Source of the DNA: an uncultured Acetatifactor sp.
GTDB taxonomy: Bacteria > Bacillota > Clostridia > Lachnospirales > Lachnospiraceae
Reading direction: 5' to 3'
DNA: 64,000 bases
NCBI GenBank assembly: GCA_910585805.1
Contig: CAJUFB010000010.1
Location: 29,539 to 93,538, forward strand
Part shown: positions 1 to 7,983 of the stretch, piece after piece
How positions within the stretch are numbered: the stretch's first letter is position 1
Layout of the letters: every line of letters begins with the position of its first letter
Notes under the pieces: generated by a model
Databases searched by the model: none
What the model saw: only the letters and a program-made list of their open reading frames with translations
What the model was told of the DNA's origin: nothing
Position numbers and translations under genes: made by a program

Positions 1-5
1 CTCAT

Positions 6-61
6 AAAGGTGCGCCGAAGGGACTTTATACTTTAGTGCTGTCGCGCAGCGACTTAATTAG
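6..61 (+). repeat. Repeat G copy 1, RBS-bearing leader repeat
   Basis: The stretch ending GCGCAGCGACTTAATTAGGAG is closely matched on the minus strand at 58084-58155 (GCGCAGCGACTAAATTAGGAGG). Both copies end in the Shine-Dalgarno of the next gene. The shared part also includes a TTATACTT motif. The left end may lie outside the window. Seen directly; a mobile or recombining origin is inferred. Confidence 0.55.
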
Positions 62-70
62 GAGAAATAT

Positions 71-1015
71 ATGTGGATAGCAGATAACTGGAAAGAATAT
101 CGGGTACTGGACGCTTCCGGCGGAGAGAAACTGGAGCGCTGGGGGGATTATATCCTGGTCCGTCCGGATCCCCAGGTCATCTGGAATACCCCCCATGGCC
201 ACAGAGGCTGGAAAAAAAAGAACGGCCATTACCACAGGAGCGCAAAGGGCGGCGGGGAATGGGAATTTTTCAATCTGCCGGATGAGTGGAGCATTTCCTA
301 CCTGTTAAAAGGAGCCTTTCCGCAATCCGAAACGGCCGCATCCGATTCCGAAGAAAAGATAACCGAAGCGGGCCGTTCCCTGACTTTCCGCCTGAAGCCT
401 TTCAGCTTCAAGCATACAGGACTTTTCCCGGAACAGGCTGTGAACTGGGAATGGTTTTCGGACATCATCCGCAGAGCAAATCGTCCGGCGGACAGGCCCG
501 CAAGGGTATTAAATCTGTTTGCCTATACGGGCGGCGCTACTCTGGCTGCCGCTGCCGCCGGGGCAGGCGTGGTTCATGTGGATGCCTCCAAAGGCATGGT
601 AAACTGGGCAAAGGAGAATGCCGCCGCATCCGCTCTGGGAAATGCCCCCATCCGCTGGCTGGTAGACGACTGCGTGAAATTCGCGGAACGGGAAATACGG
701 CGGGGAAATAAATATGACGGAATCATCATGGACCCGCCTTCCTACGGCAGGGGACCGAAGGGAGAGGTCTGGAAGATGGAGGAAAATATCTGGGCCTTTA
801 TCGAGCTGGTCACTCAGCTGCTGTCCGGGGACGCGCTGTTCTTCCTGATCAACTCTTATACCACGGGACTACAGCCTGCCGTACTTTCCTATATGATGAA
901 TCAGGCGATTGTAAAGCGCTTCGGCGGCCATGTAGCGGCAGACGAAATCGGGCTGCCTGTAGAAGAAAGCGGACTGGTTCTTCCCTGCGGTGCCTCGGGA
1001 CGCTGGCAGCGGTAA
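71..1015 (+). CDS. Class I SAM-dependent methyltransferase (RlmI/COG1092-like)
   Basis: Predicted SAM-dependent methyltransferase of 314 residues, resembling the rRNA large-subunit cytosine methyltransferase group, although the RNA substrate cannot be read from sequence. Motif I (NLFAYTGGATLAAAAAGA, about residues 148-165) is the SAM-binding loop. VDASKGMVNWAKENA (about 170-184) matches motif II, and DPPSYGRG (221-228) is the catalytic motif IV of base methyltransferases. There is no N-terminal PUA domain; the first 100 residues form a different front end with an acidic stretch near 86-100. ATG is preceded by AGGAG at a good distance, supplied by a repeated leader (repeat G). The acyltransferase gene converges from the right 21 bp away. 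Family assignment is firm, target unknown. Confidence 0.85.
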   Translation: MWIADNWKEYRVLDASGGEKLERWGDYILVRPDPQVIWNTPHGHRGWKKKNGHYHRSAKGGGEWEFFNLPDEWSISYLLKGAFPQSETAASDSEEKITEAGRSLTFRLKPFSFKHTGLFPEQAVNWEWFSDIIRRANRPADRPARVLNLFAYTGGATLAAAAAGAGVVHVDASKGMVNWAKENAAASALGNAPIRWLVDDCVKFAEREIRRGNKYDGIIMDPPSYGRGPKGEVWKMEENIWAFIELVTQLLSGDALFFLINSYTTGLQPAVLSYMMNQAIVKRFGGHVAADEIGLPVEESGLVLPCGASGRWQR

Positions 1016-1036
1016 CCCGCTCTGCCCGAAACCGTC

Positions 1037-2224
1037 TCACAGCACATACTTTCTCAGCAGAGGAATCCTGTACAGCACCCGGGCAACGGCGGTTGACAGC
1101 AACAGCGTAAGCCCCCAGAATACGGGAAGCGAGATACCAATGGGAAAAAAAATTCCCATTGGAAAAATTTTTCCCATTGGAAAAAAATTTCCCATTGAAA
1201 AGGACAGCGGCGTTACATGGAAGAATTTATAGGCTGTATTTAAAAAAACCGGATGTACAAGATATATCGTAAAACTCAAACCCGCAGCCCGGTTCCAGAA
1301 ACCATCCGCCCTTTTATCCCCGGGGGAGGCATTCCCATGCACAGCATTCCCCCAGCCAAAGAGCAGCAGGGAAAGCACTACCGTAAAGGGATAGTTGTAT
1401 GCCATCTGCACGGTATAATCTCCGGACAGCCTGCTGCCTGCCATGGCTGCGGCCAACACTGCGGCCAGGACGGGCAAAATCCGGGCTTTTCCTGCAGTAT
1501 CCCCGCTTTTCACCCTTTCATTGTCTGCCTCCCCACATTCCGTTGAACCGCAATCCCCGGCCATTCCCGTTTCATCCGCAGACTTAATAAACTCTGCATC
1601 ACCCGGCTTCCTCACAAACATCCCGCCGCTTATATAATAGAAAAGATATATTCCCCAATCCGGCAGTGCAGGAACAGTCTCCATGCCAAATAATTTTGCC
1701 AGATAGGGCAGAACACTGCTGCCGGCAAATAACACCGCCAGTAATACGTAGAGCGCCGGACGCGGAAGAACCGTCAGCAGCTTCTTCATCGCCGGAGTCA
1801 GCAGATACAAAAACAGGATCAGATACAGATACCATAAATGCGACCAGCTCTCCCCCCGCAATACCATCAAAAACGAGTTTCCGATCATATGCCACCGAAA
1901 ACACCGCTCCGTGGCAATCTGTTCCAGACAGGCATAAGGCACGCCGAACACAAACAATGCCGACACTATTCTCCTGCAATACCTGCAGAGCATTTTTCCC
2001 ATGGTTATCTTCCTGTCCGGATTCAGGAACAGATAGCCCGATATCATCAGGAAGACGGGAACACACCAGCAGATCAGATCCAAAAGTACCAGAAACACCG
2101 TCTTCTCCACGGGGTAATCCCCCATATCCGTATGATCCATAACTCCGGTGACCGTGTGCAGCAGAACTACCGCACAGGTTGCCGCCACTCTCAATTTATC
2201 CAGAAACACTGCCCGTTCTTTCAT
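1037..2224 (-). CDS. Acyltransferase family 3 membrane protein (OafA/YrhL-like)
   Basis: Integral membrane O-acyltransferase (Acyl_transf_3 family, 395 residues) that would transfer acyl groups to cell-surface glycans; acceptor unknown. The start FLDKLRVAATCAVVLLH is the classic first helix of the family, and about ten hydrophobic segments follow. The open frame continues upstream to 2344, but that part comes from an intergenic repeat (D1); the ATG at 2224 has GGGAGAG about 7 nt upstream and fits the family start. A 25-residue tract just before the last helix (MGNFFPMGKIFPMG and so on) is encoded by tandem palindromes at 1139-1200 and looks like an in-frame expansion. A polar insert of about 40 residues (around 225-265) separates two helices. 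Confidence 0.85.
   Translation of the reverse strand: MKERAVFLDKLRVAATCAVVLLHTVTGVMDHTDMGDYPVEKTVFLVLLDLICWCVPVFLMISGYLFLNPDRKITMGKMLCRYCRRIVSALFVFGVPYACLEQIATERCFRWHMIGNSFLMVLRGESWSHLWYLYLILFLYLLTPAMKKLLTVLPRPALYVLLAVLFAGSSVLPYLAKLFGMETVPALPDWGIYLFYYISGGMFVRKPGDAEFIKSADETGMAGDCGSTECGEADNERVKSGDTAGKARILPVLAAVLAAAMAGSRLSGDYTVQMAYNYPFTVVLSLLLFGWGNAVHGNASPGDKRADGFWNRAAGLSFTIYLVHPVFLNTAYKFFHVTPLSFSMGNFFPMGKIFPMGIFFPIGISLPVFWGLTLLLSTAVARVLYRIPLLRKYVL
1139..1200. repeat. Tandem palindromic repeat inside the acyltransferase gene
   Basis: Three units of the type CCCATTGG plus an A/T block of about 11 bp, each nearly its own reverse complement, so that the opposite strand also encodes a similar MGK-IP-IGK peptide. 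The unit length stays in frame, giving an (M/I)G-x-x-FP peptide repeat. Confidence 0.85.
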
Positions 2225-2250
2225 ATCCGCGCTCTCCCATCCAGTCTCCG

Positions 2251-2351
2251 TATACACGTAACGTGTGAGCGGTTCCGCCGCGTGGTACAAAAAGCAGCAT
2301 ACAACAGAAGCAGTTCTTCTATTGTAAGGAACGAATGCGCTCACGAGTATA
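2251..2351 (-). repeat. Repeat D copy 1 (MITE-like, TATAC ends)
   Basis: A 101-bp element beginning TATACACGTAACGTGTGAGCG and ending GCGCTCACGAGTATA, so its ends form an imperfect inverted repeat. The core CATACAACAGAAGC followed by TTCTATTGT is shared with 33284-33379. It lies just upstream of the acyltransferase start. No protein is credibly encoded. Confidence 0.7.
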
Positions 2352-2410
2352 TTATATCTGTCTGCGGAAGGCAGTGCAAGTTCTACATAAAGATTTAAGA
2401 AACGGGAGTT

Positions 2411-3598
2411 TCAGTCCGTTATCTTTATAGAATCAAACATCTCCCAGATTTCTTCCGCAGTTCCCCTTCCGTTAAATCTGACTACAATATTGTTCGGAAG
2501 CAACACCGCAAAATTCCCCCGGGGAGTATCCGTGTCCCCTCTGTCGGCGCGGGAAATCATACGGCTTCTTACTGTCTCCAGAGTGAAATCTTCCCAGGCG
2601 AATGTAGGATTATCCATGCTCTGCCGATACTCCTGAGGCACGGTTTCCGCATACGGAATCTCATACAGGCGCTCGTCATAAGTCTCTGCGGCATCTATGT
2701 CCACGGTTTCAGGAGCCTCTGCCACCTCCTCGACAGACCACATAATGGAATCCATCCCCTTACTCCAGGTGAGCGTCAGATTTGCCTCCTGCCCATCCGC
2801 ATTGCTGAAGGCGCTCTCAAAAGAGTAGCCCTGGGGCACCTTCTCCGGAATATAGTCTCCCAGTCCCTCCTGACTTCTGGCTTCCGCTTCCGTGAATTTA
2901 TTCAGGTTCACAGCCGGGCATCCGTCACTGTCAATCATGACGCTCTCTTCTGCGGCCGATTCTTTTGAAACGCTTTCCTGCTCTTTTCCCATACCCGTTG
3001 CGGTCTCACTGCTCTTTTCCTCCGTTCCGCCGCTTCCGTGCTGCGATGTTCCGGAAGTTCCGTACCTCTCCTGGGAACCGGAATATCCTTCGGTGACATT
3101 TGTGCCGTTTGCGTCGATACCTTCGTCAAAATCACCTCCGTTGTCCTGGCTCATCGAGTCGTCCGCTTTCTGTGCTGCCATATCTTCCGCATTATATTCT
3201 GCCGCCCCTGCCTCTTCGGGCAAAGCGCCTTCCCCTTCGGCGTCAAGTTCAATGGTCTCAAGCTGCATCGCCATATCATTCATATTTCCTCCGGATGCCG
3301 GGTTATCGACTTTTAAGATCAATTGATAGCCGCCCCAGCCCAGCGCCCCCACGACAGCCAGGCACAGGACAGCGGCCCAGGGTCTCGCATACCGCCAAAG
3401 GGGTTGAAATCCCCTGCCTTTTACGTATTTACGTTTCTTATAAGTAGAAATACTTTGTGCCCTTTCGTTCTCGGAACGTTCCAACAGTTCTTCGTCCGCA
3501 CCGGATAAGGCTTCCATGATCCGCAGCGCCTGCCCCTGTCTGCTCTCTCCGGAGAAGGACATCCCTTTTTCAGATTCCTCATAACCATTATGTTTCAT
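2411..3598 (-). CDS. Membrane-anchored putative anti-sigma factor
   Basis: 395-residue single-pass membrane protein probably holding the adjacent ECF sigma factor inactive. Residues 1-70 are cytoplasmic and polar, one transmembrane helix spans about 73-94 (PWAAVLCLAVVGALGWGGY), followed by a long acidic Gly/Ser/Glu-rich extracytoplasmic linker to about 240 and a C-terminal globular part resembling DUF4367 sensor domains. No zinc anti-sigma motif (HxxxCxxC) is visible in the N-terminus. The ATG overlaps the sigma factor stop (ATGA), which implies translational coupling; the longer frame to 3748 would run deep into the sigma gene and is rejected. The role is inferred mainly from this arrangement; the signal sensed is unknown. 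Confidence 0.75.
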   Translation of the reverse strand: MKHNGYEESEKGMSFSGESRQGQALRIMEALSGADEELLERSENERAQSISTYKKRKYVKGRGFQPLWRYARPWAAVLCLAVVGALGWGGYQLILKVDNPASGGNMNDMAMQLETIELDAEGEGALPEEAGAAEYNAEDMAAQKADDSMSQDNGGDFDEGIDANGTNVTEGYSGSQERYGTSGTSQHGSGGTEEKSSETATGMGKEQESVSKESAAEESVMIDSDGCPAVNLNKFTEAEARSQEGLGDYIPEKVPQGYSFESAFSNADGQEANLTLTWSKGMDSIMWSVEEVAEAPETVDIDAAETYDERLYEIPYAETVPQEYRQSMDNPTFAWEDFTLETVRSRMISRADRGDTDTPRGNFAVLLPNNIVVRFNGRGTAEEIWEMFDSIKITD

Positions 3599-4155
3599 AA
3601 TATCACGCCCTCCCTTTCCAGATACTCTCTCAGCTTTGCCCTGGTGCGGAACAAAGAGGTCTTCACCGTATTCAGCTTCATGCCATAGCGCTTCGCAATC
3701 TCGCCGTATTCCTCCACATACCAGTATCTCCGCAGAAACACATTGCATTCCCGCTCCGGCAGCGTGTGCAGGAAATCATTCAGCATCCGTTCCAGTTCCG
3801 CCGCCTCCACTTCTTCCTCCGTGCTGCGCCTGTCGGGCACACATTCGGCCAGTTCGTCCAGCGCCAGCATCATTTCACCGTTTCCCCTTTTCATGGTATG
3901 CTTTTCCTTCCATCTGTCCAGAGATAAATTGCGTGTAATTGTTCCCAGAAAAATGGCCAGCCTGTTGGGCCGTTTCGGGGGTATGGCATTCCATGCCCGC
4001 AGCCATGTGTCATTCACACATTCATCCGAGTCCTCCCTGTCATATAGAATACGCCAGGCAATGCTGTAGCAGTAACTTCCGTATGACAGCTGTGTCTCGG
4101 AAATCGCCCTCTCCTCCCTGGCCCAGTATAAATCCAGTATCTCCGTATCTCTCAA
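3595..4155 (-). CDS. ECF-type RNA polymerase sigma factor
   Basis: Group IV sigma-70 factor, 186 residues. Region 2 is recognisable at about 25-85 (YSIAWRILYDREDSDECVND, then FLGTITRNLSLDRWK) and region 4 at about 125-180 (LPERECNVFLRRYWYVEEYG, then LNTVKTSLFRTRAKLREYL), a helix-turn-helix for the -35 element. The start is TTG, with GGGAGG 7 nt upstream; no ATG exists before region 4, so TTG is needed. First gene of a two-gene unit with the membrane protein at 2411-3598. Regulon unknown; autoregulation is usual for the family but no promoter was identified here. Confidence 0.9.
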   Translation of the reverse strand: MRDTEILDLYWAREERAISETQLSYGSYCYSIAWRILYDREDSDECVNDTWLRAWNAIPPKRPNRLAIFLGTITRNLSLDRWKEKHTMKRGNGEMMLALDELAECVPDRRSTEEEVEAAELERMLNDFLHTLPERECNVFLRRYWYVEEYGEIAKRYGMKLNTVKTSLFRTRAKLREYLEREGVIL

Positions 4156-4360
4156 TGTCCGCCCTCCCGATTTTGCTTCCCGTTCCTTTTTCTGTTTCCT
4201 CCGCCTGCAGCAGCTTCGCCTTTGATATGCCTATACCATCAAAAACACGCTTGCCGCAATCGCCTTTCTGCCTTTATAGACGATAACCGGCAGCTGAAGT
4301 TTCACTCACTGCAAAAAAGGACTGCCCAAAATGAGCAATCCTCAACAGCGATGAAAAACT

Positions 4361-4406
4361 TTAGGAATTGTCGGAAAATAACTTCTGCAATTGCTTCAGG
4401 CAAAAG
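4361..4406 (-). repeat. Repeat C copy 3, degraded end
   Basis: AGGAATTGTCGGAAAATAAC matches the terminal inverted repeat of the complete C element at 40641-40741 exactly, then diverges but keeps CAATT-CTT-AAAAGCC in register. It ends 2 bp from the cls stop codon. The rest of this 253-bp gap (4156-4408) shows nothing recognisable. Confidence 0.6.
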
Positions 4407-4408
4407 CC

Positions 4409-5980
4409 CTACATCAACGGCGCCACGATCCGCATGATCCGCCCCAGCGCTCTGTCAGTCAGCTTCAGCTTCTTGTAATCCTCCACCTTCACCTCGATAC
4501 ATTTTTTCAGGGTATCCTGAATATCCTGCTCCATGACGGCAACCTGGGAATTCCGGTAGAGAACCAGGCTGCATTCAAAATGATGGTACAGACTGCGGTA
4601 ATCCAGATTCACCGTGCCCACCACCGCTTTCACGCCGTCGGATACAAACACCTTGGCATGGACAAATCCCGGCTCGTATTCATAGATCCTGACCCCTGCC
4701 TCCAGCAGCTGGTTATAATATGTCTTCGCCAACATAAAAGCATACTTCTTATCCGGGATATGGGGCATGATGATGATCACCTCCACGCCCCTCTTTGCCG
4801 CGTAAGTCAGCGCCATAGTCATCCGGTCATCCGGTATCAGATAAGGTGTCATAATATGAACATAGGTATGGGCTGTATTGATAATATCCAGATAGACCAT
4901 CTCGCCCACACGCTCCGTTCCCAGCGGGCAGACGCTGTAGGGAATGGCATAGCCGTCACTGGACACGGCGGCATCCTGCGGCAGTCTGTATTTTTCGTAT
5001 GACTCCGGCATCCGCTCCGACTCGTTCCACATTTCCAGAAACATAAACGTAAAGCGCTCCACGGCATCCCCCTTCACCATGGCGCCTGCATCCTTCCAGT
5101 GCCCAAAGCGGTTCTTCTGGTTGATATACTCGTCCGCCAGATTGATGCCGCCGGTAAATGCCACTTTCCCGTCAATGACCAGGATCTTGCGGTGGTCCCG
5201 ATTATTGTAATGAGGCGAAAACAGGAGCCTGATGGGAGCAAACACCTTGCAGTGGATACCTTCCTCCTCCAGCATATCCGGAAAGAATCCGGGCAGATTC
5301 CACAGCATATTAGTGCCGTCGAACATAAACCGCACCTCCACCCCCTGCTTTGCCTTCTCCTTCAGGATATCCAGGATATCGCCCAGCATCTTCCCGCTGG
5401 ACACGATAAAAAACTCAATGAAAATAAACTTCTCCGCTTTCTTCAGCTCTTCCGCCATATCCACAAACTGGCTGTCACCCAGCGGGTAGTATTTTACCTG
5501 CGTACAATCGTATACGGGGCTGCCGTCGCATTTTTCCAGGTAATGGGCCAGCTGTCCCATATGCGGGCTCTCAGTGCGGAGCCTCTCCCTGATCTCCTCT
5601 CTCGGACGGACATATTTCCTTGTATTTTCCGCCTGCTCAAGCAGTCCGGCATACAATACTTTCGTGCCCGGCTGGCTTACTATGGTCACATAAAAAATAG
5701 CGCCGAACACCGGGAAAACAGCAATGGGAAGCATCCACGACAGCTTCAGGTCCGGATTGCCCGGCGCATTGAAAATATACACCACCGCCACGGCACTGAC
5801 CGACAGAAAAAAGGCATAAAACAGGTAGCTGTAATTACGCAGCAAAATATAGCCTACGCAAAGCAGCACCAGCTGCGCCAGAAACCCCAGCAGGATCATC
5901 GCCGTCCTGCCGTAGATGACGGTCTTGATCCCTCTGATTGTCGAATTAACCCTTTCTCCCATGCTCATGGTACTTTTCAT
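4409..5980 (-). CDS. cls: Cardiolipin synthase (phospholipase D family)
   Basis: Membrane enzyme condensing two phosphatidylglycerols into cardiolipin and glycerol, 523 residues. Three N-terminal hydrophobic helices (about 27-47, 50-70, 82-102) precede two phospholipase D half-domains. The first HKD motif is HRKILVID (H263, K265, D270), the second HAKVFVSDG (H441, K443, D448), both complete with the following GG/GT and N. Length is slightly above the usual 480-510. ATG is preceded by GGGAG. It sits 30 bp downstream of a MarR regulator read the same way and near the fatty acid operon, a plausible membrane-lipid neighbourhood. The stop codon borders a repeat C fragment. Confidence 0.92.
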   Translation of the reverse strand: MKSTMSMGERVNSTIRGIKTVIYGRTAMILLGFLAQLVLLCVGYILLRNYSYLFYAFFLSVSAVAVVYIFNAPGNPDLKLSWMLPIAVFPVFGAIFYVTIVSQPGTKVLYAGLLEQAENTRKYVRPREEIRERLRTESPHMGQLAHYLEKCDGSPVYDCTQVKYYPLGDSQFVDMAEELKKAEKFIFIEFFIVSSGKMLGDILDILKEKAKQGVEVRFMFDGTNMLWNLPGFFPDMLEEEGIHCKVFAPIRLLFSPHYNNRDHRKILVIDGKVAFTGGINLADEYINQKNRFGHWKDAGAMVKGDAVERFTFMFLEMWNESERMPESYEKYRLPQDAAVSSDGYAIPYSVCPLGTERVGEMVYLDIINTAHTYVHIMTPYLIPDDRMTMALTYAAKRGVEVIIIMPHIPDKKYAFMLAKTYYNQLLEAGVRIYEYEPGFVHAKVFVSDGVKAVVGTVNLDYRSLYHHFECSLVLYRNSQVAVMEQDIQDTLKKCIEVKVEDYKKLKLTDRALGRIMRIVAPLM

Positions 5981-6010
5981 TTTCTATCTCCCAGGTATAA
6001 ACCTTCCTTC

Positions 6011-6457
6011 TCATCCATTTCCGGGCTCCAGAAATCCATCCAGATTTACGAGGCACCGGTACAGTATTTCCATTTCTTCTTCATTCAAATCCTTTACGAT
6101 GGCCTTTATCATCTTCTTATGAAAATCCCGGTGATGGTAAAATGCCTTTCTCCCTTTTTGCGTCAGCAGAATATATACTACACGCTTGTCTTTCTCGCTG
6201 CGTTCCCTGTTAATATAACCTTTCCTGTCCAGGCCGTTCATGTTCGTAGTCAGCGTCCCCACCGTGACGCCCAGCTTATGGGCTATCTGGGACATATTTC
6301 TTGGTTCTTCCACACCGATCGCTTCTATGATGTGCATGTCATTATTTGTGATGTCACTGTATTCTTCCGTAATGACCGCTTTTGCCTCCATATCCATCAC
6401 ATGGTTGAACAGACTTATCAGCAATTCATTTATGGAGCGTTTTGTACTCTGTGCCAT
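6011..6457 (-). CDS. MarR family regulator, candidate FabT
   Basis: Winged-helix MarR-type repressor, 148 residues. The recognition region reads MSQIAHKLGVTVGTLTTNMN (about 55-74) and the wing follows (RSEKDKRVVYILLTQKGRKA, about 87-106), flanked by dimerisation helices. It lies past the end of the fatty acid operon, whose promoter carries tandem TTTGA-TCAAA boxes like those bound by the MarR protein FabT in streptococci. The link is inferred from family, position and operator type. It has its own promoter at 6582-6609 and is followed closely by cls, which may be co-transcribed. Naming it fabT would need binding data. Confidence 0.85.
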   Translation of the reverse strand: MAQSTKRSINELLISLFNHVMDMEAKAVITEEYSDITNNDMHIIEAIGVEEPRNMSQIAHKLGVTVGTLTTNMNGLDRKGYINRERSEKDKRVVYILLTQKGRKAFYHHRDFHKKMIKAIVKDLNEEEMEILYRCLVNLDGFLEPGNG

Positions 6458-6581
6458 TTCGCCTATGCTTATCCTCTCCGGGGTATCTCTGAACTCCCAT
6501 ACCCGTTCCGTAAATCCCGATGCATCCGTCCGCTTCTTTGTACGTGAAAATACCGGGCTTCAACATTATGCTATCACTATA

Positions 6582-6609
6582 AATTTACCAACTTTCCCAA
6601 AAAAGTCAA
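6582..6609 (-). promoter_or_regulatory. Promoter for the MarR gene
   Basis: Reading leftwards, TTGACT (6604-6609), 16-bp spacer, TAAATT (6582-6587). It gives a leader of about 120 nt before the MarR start. The rest of the 308-bp gap (6458-6765) holds no recognisable gene or clear terminator. Confidence 0.5.
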
Positions 6610-6765
6610 TAGAAAATTCGAAGCGCTCACTCGTTATACATTTACGTTGGCAAATGTTTCTGAGCACGCGTATATATTGGAACATCGGAAAATGCTCCCT
6701 GCCATGAGTAAAAACTGCTGCGAATTCCTGCTGCCTGTAACTCTTCAGACAGTCCGGCGTATCTG

Positions 6766-7734
6766 TCACTTCCACTCCAGAACACATGCGCCGCAGGTAA
6801 GCCCCGCGCCGAATCCGGAAAGCACCAGCCGCATACCGGATCTCAGTTCCCCTTTCCGGTTCAGCTCATCCAGAAGCAGGGGAATGGATGCGGAAGAAGT
6901 GTTTCCCATCCGTTCCAGGTTCATGGGAAAACGGGCCATGTCCACACCCAGCCGTTTGGATATGCCCTCTATGATGCGGCGGTTTGCCTGATGCAGCAGA
7001 AACAGGTCCACATCCCCCAGGGCAATCCCCGCTTTCTCAAGCGCCTCTTCAATGGTTTTCGGGATCTGGCGCACCGCAAATGAAAAAATCTCTCTTCCGT
7101 CCATGTTTAAGTAATTTCCATCGGGGTTCAGATGAAACCAGTGATTATCCAGAGGCCTGCCCACACCGGTCAGCACCCCTCCCTTTTTTCCGTCGGAGTG
7201 CTGCACAAATCCCAGAATACCGCCCTCCTCACATTTTTCCACAAATACCGCGCCTGCACCGTCGCCAAACAAAATACAGGTTCCTCTGTCTTTCCAGTCT
7301 ACCAGCTTGGACAATACTTCGCTGCCGGCAACCAGTGCATTCCTGTAAATTCCGCTTTCCACATAAGCCCACGCCGTGTGCAGGGCAAACAAAAAGCCGG
7401 CGCAGGCCGCATTCAGATCAAACGCCACGGCATTTCCGGCTCCGATTTCTTTCTGTACCTGACATGCCGCACAGGGCGCCACATCCTCCGGTGAGCAGGT
7501 AGCCACCAGAAGAAGTTCTACCTCATCCGCGCTTTTCCGCGCATTCCTGAGTGCCATATCGCACGCACCGGCCGCAAGGGACGCCACGGTCTCTCCTGTG
7601 GATACATGTCTGCCTGCGATCCCGGTGCGCTCCCTGATCCATTCGTCGGAAGTCTCCACCAGTTCCGCAATCTCTTCGTTTGTAACCGCCCTGCTCGGGA
7701 GGGCGCTTCCCGTTCCCAATATCCGTATTGACAT
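6766..7734 (-). CDS. fabH: Beta-ketoacyl-ACP synthase III
   Basis: Starts fatty acid synthesis by condensing acetyl- (or branched) CoA with malonyl-ACP. 322 residues, normal length. Catalytic triad present: C111 in DLNAACAGFLFAL, H248 in LLHQANRRIIEGI and N278 in MGNTSSASIP. Glycine-rich C-terminal FGAGLTCGA is typical. ATG with AGGAAA upstream. It is the last gene of the fab operon here, whereas in many Firmicutes fabH opens the cluster. Soluble cytoplasmic enzyme. Confidence 0.95.
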   Translation of the reverse strand: MSIRILGTGSALPSRAVTNEEIAELVETSDEWIRERTGIAGRHVSTGETVASLAAGACDMALRNARKSADEVELLLVATCSPEDVAPCAACQVQKEIGAGNAVAFDLNAACAGFLFALHTAWAYVESGIYRNALVAGSEVLSKLVDWKDRGTCILFGDGAGAVFVEKCEEGGILGFVQHSDGKKGGVLTGVGRPLDNHWFHLNPDGNYLNMDGREIFSFAVRQIPKTIEEALEKAGIALGDVDLFLLHQANRRIIEGISKRLGVDMARFPMNLERMGNTSSASIPLLLDELNRKGELRSGMRLVLSGFGAGLTCGACVLEWK

Positions 7735-7743
7735 CTTGATTTC

Positions 7744-7983
7744 CTATTCCAGTTCCGCACCCGCCTCCACAGTACCGATTCCTGCTGCCGCTGTTTCGGC
7801 AGATGCTGTTTTGTTTTTCAGTTCCGCATTTATTATATCCTGCACATCGATGAAAGCTGCAGTAAACTGCAACAAAGCCACTGTCACCACAGCTGCTTTA
7901 AGACCCCAGGCCTCTATGCCCGTCCAGGACAGCCGGATAAATTCCGGAGGTCCTGAGTACAGATTCAGAAGCTCCGGAAGCGT
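7744..7983 (-). other. Open frame without ATG between accDA and fabH
   Basis: The 230-bp space in an otherwise tight operon contains an 80-codon frame open from inside the accDA end to a TAG that touches the fabH ribosome binding site. It has no ATG; GTG or TTG codons exist without a good Shine-Dalgarno. The predicted peptide has a hydrophobic middle (AAVVTVALLQFTAAFIDV) and an Ala/Glu-rich tail. It could be a small gene with a rare start, a remnant, or chance. Confidence 0.25.

Noticed and set aside
1139..1200. Bidirectional terminator between methyltransferase and acyltransferase
   Set aside because: The palindromes lie inside the acyltransferase reading frame and keep it open.
5099..6547. 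482-codon plus-strand frame
   Set aside because: Antisense to cls and the MarR gene.
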